Positions 57,380 to 64,000 of a DNA stretch of 64,000 bases are shown here, in pieces. The DNA lies in contig JACZJT010000032.1 of the NCBI GenBank assembly GCA_014860445.1, positions 200,268 to 264,267 of the forward strand, given 5' to 3'. Made by a program: the position numbers and the translations under genes. The notes beneath the pieces are model-generated. The model saw only the letters and a program-made list of their open reading frames with translations. It was not told the DNA's origin and did not search any database. The stretch is from Burkholderiales bacterium (GTDB lineage: Bacteria > Pseudomonadota > Gammaproteobacteria > Burkholderiales > SG8-39). Within the stretch, counting starts at the first letter, position 1. Each line of letters starts with the position of its first letter.

Positions 57380-58600
57380 ATGCCGTACGGGAAGGTTTTA
57401 GTCGCTCAAGGTGGCGGGCCGACCGCTGTGATCAACCAGTCGATGGCGGGTGTCGTCCTGGAAGCGCGCAAGTTTCGCAACGTCGAACTGGTGTACGGCG
57501 CCTATCACGGGGTATCCGGGATTATCAACGAGGAATTTCTCGACCTGACGCAGGAAACCAGCCACAACATCGAGATGGTCGCGGACACGCCCTCGTCTGC
57601 GCTCGGTTCGACCCGCGACAAGCCCGACCTGCAGTACTGCCAGGAGATTTTCAAGGTTCTGAAGGCGCACGGCATCGGATACTTCTTCTACATCGGCGGC
57701 AACGATTCCTCCGACACGGTGCGCATCGTCAATGAAGAGGCTGCGCGCGCGGACTACCCGCTGCGCTGCATCCACATACCGAAAACCATAGACAACGACC
57801 TCGTAGGCAACGACCATACGCCGGGCTTTCCCTCGGCGGCCCGCTTTGTCGTGCAGGCATTCATGGGTGCAAACCTGGACAACGCTGCGCTGCCGGGTGT
57901 CTACCTGGCGGTGGTCATGGGCCGGCACGCGGGTTTTCTGACGGCGGCATCTGCGTTGGGCAAAAAATTTCCAGACGATGGCCCGCACCTGATTTACATA
58001 CCGGAACGCACTTTCAGCATCGACAAGTTCTTGGCTGATGTTAAGTCGACCTACGAAAAGCACGGGCGCTGCGTGATAGCAGCCTCCGAAGGCATCCACG
58101 ACAGCCAGGGCAATCCCATCATCACCCAGCTGACTGCCAAGGTGGAGCGCGATGCGCACGGCAATGTGCAGCTTTCCGGTACCGGTGCGCTGGCCGACTT
58201 GCTGTGCGACGAAATCAAGAGCAATCTGGGTATCAAGCGCGTGCGCGGAGACACCTTCGGTTACGTGCAGCGCTCGTTCATGGGCTGCGTCTCCGATGTC
58301 GATCAGCGCGAGGCGCGCGAGGTCGGCGAAAAAGCGGTGCAGTTCGCCATGTGGGGCAATTGCGATGGCTCCGTGGCGATCAAGCGCACGGGTTTTTATT
58401 CGGTCGACTATCAGCTGGTGCCGCTGGAGTCCGTGGCCGGAAAAACGCGCGTCATGGAAGACGAATTCATCGCGCCCGGCGGAACCGATGTTACCGATGC
58501 CTACCGGCTCTATTTGCGCCCGTTGCTCGGTTCGGGCATGCCGGATGCCTACCGCCTGCGATCAAATCGGGTCGACAAGATTCTGAATTCGGGGAAATAG
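57380..58600 (+). CDS. pfp: pyrophosphate-type 6-phosphofructokinase
   Basis: The 406-residue enzyme phosphorylates fructose 6-phosphate, probably with PPi. The nucleotide site is VAQGGGPTAVINQS and the phosphoryl-donor loop is GGNDSSDT (106-113), with Asp replacing the second Gly of the ATP-type GGDGS. PKTIDND (134-140) has the Lys that marks PPi use. MGRHAGFLTA is also normal. The ATG at 57380 is preceded by AAAGGGAG. It is divergent from the H+-pyrophosphatase, a PPi producer/consumer pair. Confidence 0.9.
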   Translation: MPYGKVLVAQGGGPTAVINQSMAGVVLEARKFRNVELVYGAYHGVSGIINEEFLDLTQETSHNIEMVADTPSSALGSTRDKPDLQYCQEIFKVLKAHGIGYFFYIGGNDSSDTVRIVNEEAARADYPLRCIHIPKTIDNDLVGNDHTPGFPSAARFVVQAFMGANLDNAALPGVYLAVVMGRHAGFLTAASALGKKFPDDGPHLIYIPERTFSIDKFLADVKSTYEKHGRCVIAASEGIHDSQGNPIITQLTAKVERDAHGNVQLSGTGALADLLCDEIKSNLGIKRVRGDTFGYVQRSFMGCVSDVDQREAREVGEKAVQFAMWGNCDGSVAIKRTGFYSVDYQLVPLESVAGKTRVMEDEFIAPGGTDVTDAYRLYLRPLLGSGMPDAYRLRSNRVDKILNSGK

Positions 58601-58632
58601 CGGGCGAGACGCCGCTGCTTCGACGATTGCGC

Positions 58633-59742
58633 TCAATCGCCGAAGCAGATTCCCATGTCTCTTGCGGTCTGCAGGGTGTCGCAGTCCATGGGCACACCCT
58701 TCATTCGACCGGCGACATCCTCCAGGGCGACGTAGTTCACGTTGGGGAAGGCCAGCGCCACCATGACGCCGGACAGGCCTTCCGCCAGCCCGCGCACGGC
58801 AGCCGTGCCAAAGCGCATGGCTGCCACGCGATCGAAGGAGGTCGGACTGCCTCCGCGCAGCAAATGGCCCAGCACGACCACCCGGGTGTCCTTGTCCGAA
58901 CGTTCCTGCAGTACCCTGGCGATGCGTTCCCCGATCCCGCCCAGGCGCTCGGCGTGGCCGATTTCGGCCGGTGCCACGATTGCGCGATGTCCGCCGGCAG
59001 GCTCGGCGCCCTCGGCGACGACAACGATGGAATACATGCGTCCCAGGCTGTCCCGGCGGAGTATTTTCGCAACGACCTTGTCCAGATCGTAGGGAATCTC
59101 GGGGATCAGGATGGCGTGCGCGCCGCCGGAGATGCCCGCGTGCAGCGCGATCCAGCCTGCATAGCGTCCCATCACTTCCACCACCATTACCCTTTGATGG
59201 CTTTCGGCGGTGCTGTGCAGTCGGTCCAGGCAAGCCGAGGCGAAGTCCACGGCCGTATCAAAACCGAAAGTGGTAAAGGTCTTGTCCAGGTCATTGTCTA
59301 TGGTCTTGGGGACGCCGATCACGCGCAGACCTTTCTGGTGCAGCGCATTGGCAATGGTGAGCGATCCGTCGCCGCCGACGGAGACCAGTGCATCCAGTTC
59401 CTGCTTGGCAAAGAAATCCAGAATCTCGCCGGTACGGTCCACTTCCTTGATGGTGCCGTCCGACATTTTCATCGGGAACTGCAGCGGGTTGCCCTTGTTG
59501 GTCGTGCCTAGCATGGTGCCGCCCAGGTGCCCGATGCCCCGTACTTTTTCCGGGGTGAGGCGAAACACGCCACCGTCGGGATAGCGTTCGTGAAAAAGGA
59601 TGCCGTTGTATCCCTCGCGGATGCCGTAGCATTCCCAGCCTCGCTTTGCGGCGCTGATGACCACGGAGCGAATGACCGCATTGAGACCGGGGGCGTCACC
59701 CCCGCCCGTGCAGATGGCAATGCGTCGGATGTGCCTGGCCAT
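58633..59742 (-). CDS. pfkA: 6-phosphofructokinase with mixed donor signature
   Basis: The 369-residue PFK has CTGGGDAPGLNAVIR, GGDGSLTIA (123-131), PKTIDND (145-151) and VMGRYAGWIALH. The second Gly of GGDGS normally favours ATP, while Lys at PKT favours PPi, so the donor cannot be told from this pair alone. It is transcribed convergently with pfp, with 32 bases between them. Two PFK genes of different donor type in one place are unusual. Confidence 0.88.
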   Translation of the reverse strand: MARHIRRIAICTGGGDAPGLNAVIRSVVISAAKRGWECYGIREGYNGILFHERYPDGGVFRLTPEKVRGIGHLGGTMLGTTNKGNPLQFPMKMSDGTIKEVDRTGEILDFFAKQELDALVSVGGDGSLTIANALHQKGLRVIGVPKTIDNDLDKTFTTFGFDTAVDFASACLDRLHSTAESHQRVMVVEVMGRYAGWIALHAGISGGAHAILIPEIPYDLDKVVAKILRRDSLGRMYSIVVVAEGAEPAGGHRAIVAPAEIGHAERLGGIGERIARVLQERSDKDTRVVVLGHLLRGGSPTSFDRVAAMRFGTAAVRGLAEGLSGVMVALAFPNVNYVALEDVAGRMKGVPMDCDTLQTARDMGICFGD

Positions 59743-59844
59743 GAGAATTCCTTTGCCGGTATATGAGAGAGCGTGAGAGTCCGTTTAAAAGTGTGTGCAG
59801 AATGCCTCTACGTATCTGCCTTAAGGGGATCCTTTTAGGCGTCT

Positions 59845-61331
<1,487 letters not shown>

Positions 61332-61575
61332 GATAGTGAGGCGGGAGAAGAAACGGAGCCTATAAAGCGATTATTTTAGCTGATTGGACCGGTACGGGGC
61401 GGAAATCCGAGGCCGATAGGCAAGCGCTAAAGGCACGACGAGCCTATAATGGCGGTTCGTTCCATCCTGGCGCCCCCGTCTGACAGGGCCGCCCAATCTG
61501 GTACTACGTGGATATATCAGCGAACTTATACAGCGTCAACGCAGCTTTGCCCCCGCGCTTCGCCCAGCAGGGTTT

Positions 61576-62985
61576 ATGACCGCCGTTTCCTTTTCCGATC
61601 TTGGTCTGCTGCCGCAATTATTGCAGGCAGTCACCGAGAAGGGCTATACCGAGCCTTCCCCGATTCAGGCGCAAGCGATCCCTGTGATCCTGCAGGGACT
61701 GGACGTCATGGGCGGCGCACAGACCGGCACCGGCAAGACTGCGGGCTTTACGCTGCCGCTGTTGCAGCGTCTGGCCCCGCACGCCAATACCAGCGCATCG
61801 CCTGCACGCCATCCGGTGCGCGCGCTGATCATTACGCCTACGCGCGAACTCGCCGCGCAGGTCGCCGAAAGTGTGCGCGACTACGGCAAGCACCTGGGTT
61901 TGCGGCCGGGCGTGGTGTTCGGCGGGGTCGATATTCACCCGCAAATACAGATGCTTCGCGCCGGCGTGGAGGTTCTGGTGGCAACGCCGGGTCGATTGCT
62001 CGACCACGTTCAGCAAAAGACGGTGATGCTGGGTCAGGTTGAAATTCTGGTGCTGGATGAAGCAGACCGCATGCTCGACATGGGTTTCATGCCCGACATT
62101 CGCCGCATCCTCGCGCTGTTGCCGGCCAAGCGCCAAAGCCTGTTGTTTTCAGCGACGTTCTCGGAGGAGATCAAGCGGCTCGCTGACAATATGTTGAAGC
62201 AGCCGGTGCTGATCGAGGTCGCCCGACCCAATGCCATGGCCGAACTGGTGAGCCACGAGGTCCATCCGGTCCGACGGGAGAGAAAGCGCGACCTGCTCGC
62301 GCACTTGGTGCGCACGCAGAACCTGCAGCAGGTACTGGTGTTCGGCGGCACGCGTCTGGGCGTGAACCGGCTCGCGTACCAGTTGCAGAAGGACGGCATC
62401 CATGCCGCTGCGATCCACGGCGACAAATCACAGGTGGAACGCATACAGGCGCTGGCGGATTTCAAGTCCGGCAAGACACCGGTGCTGGTGGCCACGGATG
62501 TTGCCGCGCGCGGCCTGGACATTCAGGAATTGCCGGCAGTGATCAATTTCGAGCTTCCCGGCGCGCCCGAAGATTACGTGCATCGCATCGGTCGAACCGG
62601 CCGCGCCGGTTCGACCGGCCGCGCCATATCCCTGGTATGCGCGGACGAGCACGAAAAACTGGCGGCGATCGAAAAGTTCATCAAGCAACGCATTCCGCAG
62701 ACCATCATCGCGGGTTTCGAGCCGGACGCCTCGGGCGTATCGGCGCTGATGCATACAGAGCGCGAGCGGCCGGAACGCCGCCCGGATCGTGGCAGCAGCC
62801 TTACGCGCGGCGGTTCACGCGCGCACGCGGGGAAACCTCCCGCGAAGCCCGTGGATGCGATTTTTTCAGCGCCTTACGTGCCCAGCGACACGGCGCCCCC
62901 CGCCGCTGAACCTGCGCAGAGCGCAACGCAGAAGCCGAGGCGCCAGGTGGCCGCATTGCTGGGCGGTTTGCGCAAGTCCGGCTGA
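61576..62985 (+). CDS. rhlE: DEAD-box RNA helicase (RhlE-like)
   Basis: The 469-residue helicase unwinds RNA in ribosome assembly or decay. The motifs are [19 protein letters not shown] (I), PTRELAAQV (Ia), DEADRML (II), SATFS (III), [11 protein letters not shown] (V) and [10 protein letters not shown] (VI). A basic C-terminal tail follows. The segment coding motif VI is a perfect 27-base palindrome because its repeated Gly-Arg codons mirror one another. Confidence 0.93.
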   Translation: MTAVSFSDLGLLPQLLQAVTEKGYTEPSPIQAQAIPVILQGLDVMGGAQTGTGKTAGFTLPLLQRLAPHANTSASPARHPVRALIITPTRELAAQVAESVRDYGKHLGLRPGVVFGGVDIHPQIQMLRAGVEVLVATPGRLLDHVQQKTVMLGQVEILVLDEADRMLDMGFMPDIRRILALLPAKRQSLLFSATFSEEIKRLADNMLKQPVLIEVARPNAMAELVSHEVHPVRRERKRDLLAHLVRTQNLQQVLVFGGTRLGVNRLAYQLQKDGIHAAAIHGDKSQVERIQALADFKSGKTPVLVATDVAARGLDIQELPAVINFELPGAPEDYVHRIGRTGRAGSTGRAISLVCADEHEKLAAIEKFIKQRIPQTIIAGFEPDASGVSALMHTERERPERRPDRGSSLTRGGSRAHAGKPPAKPVDAIFSAPYVPSDTAPPAAEPAQSATQKPRRQVAALLGGLRKSG

Positions 62986-63003
62986 CCGGCCGGACTCAGC
63001 AAC

Positions 63004-63804
63004 TCAAAAGCAGTGTTCCGGCCCCGGAAAGGAGCCGTCTTTTACGGCGCGCACGTAGTTCTCAATAGCTTTCTGGATGCTTGCTGCACCGTCCATGAAA
63101 TTGCGCACGAACTTTGCCTTCTTGCCCGGAAAGATCCCCAGCAGATCGTATAAGACCAGAACCTGGCCGGAACAGTCGCGCCCCGCGCCTATGCCTATGG
63201 TCGGAATCGACAGGCTGGCCGTGACTTCCGCAGCGAGTTTTGCCGGTATCGCTTCCAGCACGATCAGCCCGGCTCCCGCACGCTCCAGCGCGAGCGCGTC
63301 CTCGATCAACTGGCGGGCTGCATCCACTGTCTTGCCCTGTACGCGAAATCCGCCCAGCTGATGCACCGATTGTGGCGTGAGCCCGAGATGGCCGCAAACG
63401 GGCACGCCCCGTTTTACGAGAAATTCGGTGGTTTGCGCAAACGTAACACCACCTTCCAGTTTGACCATGTGAGCGCCGGCCGCCATCAGCTCGGCTGAAC
63501 TGCGAAACGCCTGTTCGACATTCTCCTGATAGCTGCCGAACGACAGGTCGCCGATAAGAAAAGCGCGCTTTGCGCCGCGTGCGACGCAGCCCATGTGATA
63601 CGCCATGTCGTCCAGTGAAACCGGCAAGGTGGTGCCGTGTCCCTGCACCACGTTGCCCAGGGAATCACCCACTAGAATGCTGTCGACGCCGGCGTTCTCC
63701 AGCAGAGCGGCAAAGCTTGCATCGTAGGCGGTGAGCATCGCGATTTTGCTGCCCTCGTGGCGCAGCTTGTGCAGATCGGTGAGAGTGATCGGTTTTTCGC
63801 TCAT
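63004..63804 (-). CDS. panB: 3-methyl-2-oxobutanoate hydroxymethyltransferase
   Basis: The 266-residue enzyme forms ketopantoate, the step before PanE. The sequence has [31 protein letters not shown], and the [14 protein letters not shown] and [15 protein letters not shown] blocks that carry the Mg2+ and substrate ligands. Length is normal. The usual partner panC is not in the window. Confidence 0.97.
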   Translation of the reverse strand: MSEKPITLTDLHKLRHEGSKIAMLTAYDASFAALLENAGVDSILVGDSLGNVVQGHGTTLPVSLDDMAYHMGCVARGAKRAFLIGDLSFGSYQENVEQAFRSSAELMAAGAHMVKLEGGVTFAQTTEFLVKRGVPVCGHLGLTPQSVHQLGGFRVQGKTVDAARQLIEDALALERAGAGLIVLEAIPAKLAAEVTASLSIPTIGIGAGRDCSGQVLVLYDLLGIFPGKKAKFVRNFMDGAASIQKAIENYVRAVKDGSFPGPEHCF

Positions 63805-63988
63805 GGATGCCGTCCGAAGGAGGGGAGGGCTATAGCTTATTACAAAATGAAAGGATGCATTCCGCCGCGCGCGCCTGTCTTACAATAAGCGCGCAACGGG
63901 TGGCAGACTCAGAAAGGCAGCAAGCTGGTCTGGTCGAGCCCGAATTACATATTTCGCTGAGTTCTTTCCACTTCCAGCTAGGCGCACC

Positions 63989-64000
63989 ATGAATCTTGAC
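63989..64000 (+). CDS. possible start of a gene cut by the right edge
   Basis: ATGAATCTTGAC (MNLD) is preceded by a TACAATA-like -10 at about 63880 and no clear ribosome binding site. Only four codons are visible, so the product is unknown and the call is weak. Confidence 0.3.

Noticed and set aside
62590-62616. Perfect 27-base palindrome inside rhlE
   Set aside because: It comes from the repeated Gly-Arg-Thr-Gly-Arg codons of helicase motif VI and needs no separate function.

Overview
The window looks like a piece of the main chromosome of a high-GC Gram-negative betaproteobacterium (Burkholderiales, Rhodocyclales or Nitrosomonadales-like). The reasons are the lipopolysaccharide genes (lpxK, kdsB), the lineage-typical order sodB-xseA-exbB-exbD-lpxK-Trm112-like, queG-tsaE-amiC-mutL-miaA, clpS-clpA, rpmB-rpmG, and a K+-independent type H+-pyrophosphatase beside PPi-type phosphofructokinases. 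Genes are tightly packed, often with 4-base overlaps. I see no tRNA, rRNA, CRISPR array, transposase or phage module.

Region by region. 0-3.4 kb: an EamA exporter, a lipoprotein and a PAS/GGDEF diguanylate cyclase. 3.6-8.9 kb: the most unusual block, a TetR regulator with a near-perfect operator over its own -10 box, followed by a B12-binding subunit, a divergent acyl-CoA mutase large subunit, a hotdog thioesterase, a MeaB GTPase and an overlapping EamA exporter. 9-11.9 kb: gluQ, an Ada-like methyltransferase and an alpha/beta hydrolase. 11.9-19.3 kb: redox and electrophile defence genes (thioredoxin, catalase-like protein, LysR/pirin/DoxX, VOC protein, FMN reductase, KefB/C-type antiporter), with two inverted copies of a palindromic repeat. 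19.4-25.1 kb: purN, DUF3108, an rRNA m5C methyltransferase, a PLD-family protein and an MscS channel in one overlapping operon, then a desaturase. 25.2-31.6 kb: housekeeping genes (rpmG, rpmB, radC, coaBC, dut, clpA, clpS, a cold-shock gene).

31.7-34.9 kb: icd and aceA stand divergently around a 540-base control region, which places the TCA/glyoxylate branch point on one regulatory segment. 34.9-41.6 kb: rluE, DUF192, a PuuD-like membrane protein with a tiny upstream membrane ORF, sodB, xseA, a 411-base intergenic with perfect inverted DnaA boxes, exbB, exbD, lpxK and a Trm112-like gene. 41.7-54.9 kb: an ABC-F ATPase, queG, tsaE, amiC, dedA, mutL, panE, miaA, an unrecognised lower-GC 388-aa gene, and ggt. 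55-61.3 kb: hppA, two phosphofructokinases, adk and kdsB, an apparent pyrophosphate-linked glycolysis module. 61.6-64 kb: rhlE and panB.

Two large-scale points stand out. First, kdsB-adk, which normally follow lpxK and the Trm112-like gene, lie 18 kb away in opposite orientation, as a single inversion of about 41.6-61.5 kb would produce. Second, the B12 mutase lacks the Tyr/Arg pair that reads methylmalonyl-CoA. It has Leu and Asn instead, unlike the signatures of the isomerases I know, so its substrate is probably unusual. All functions are read from motifs and context; no database search was possible.
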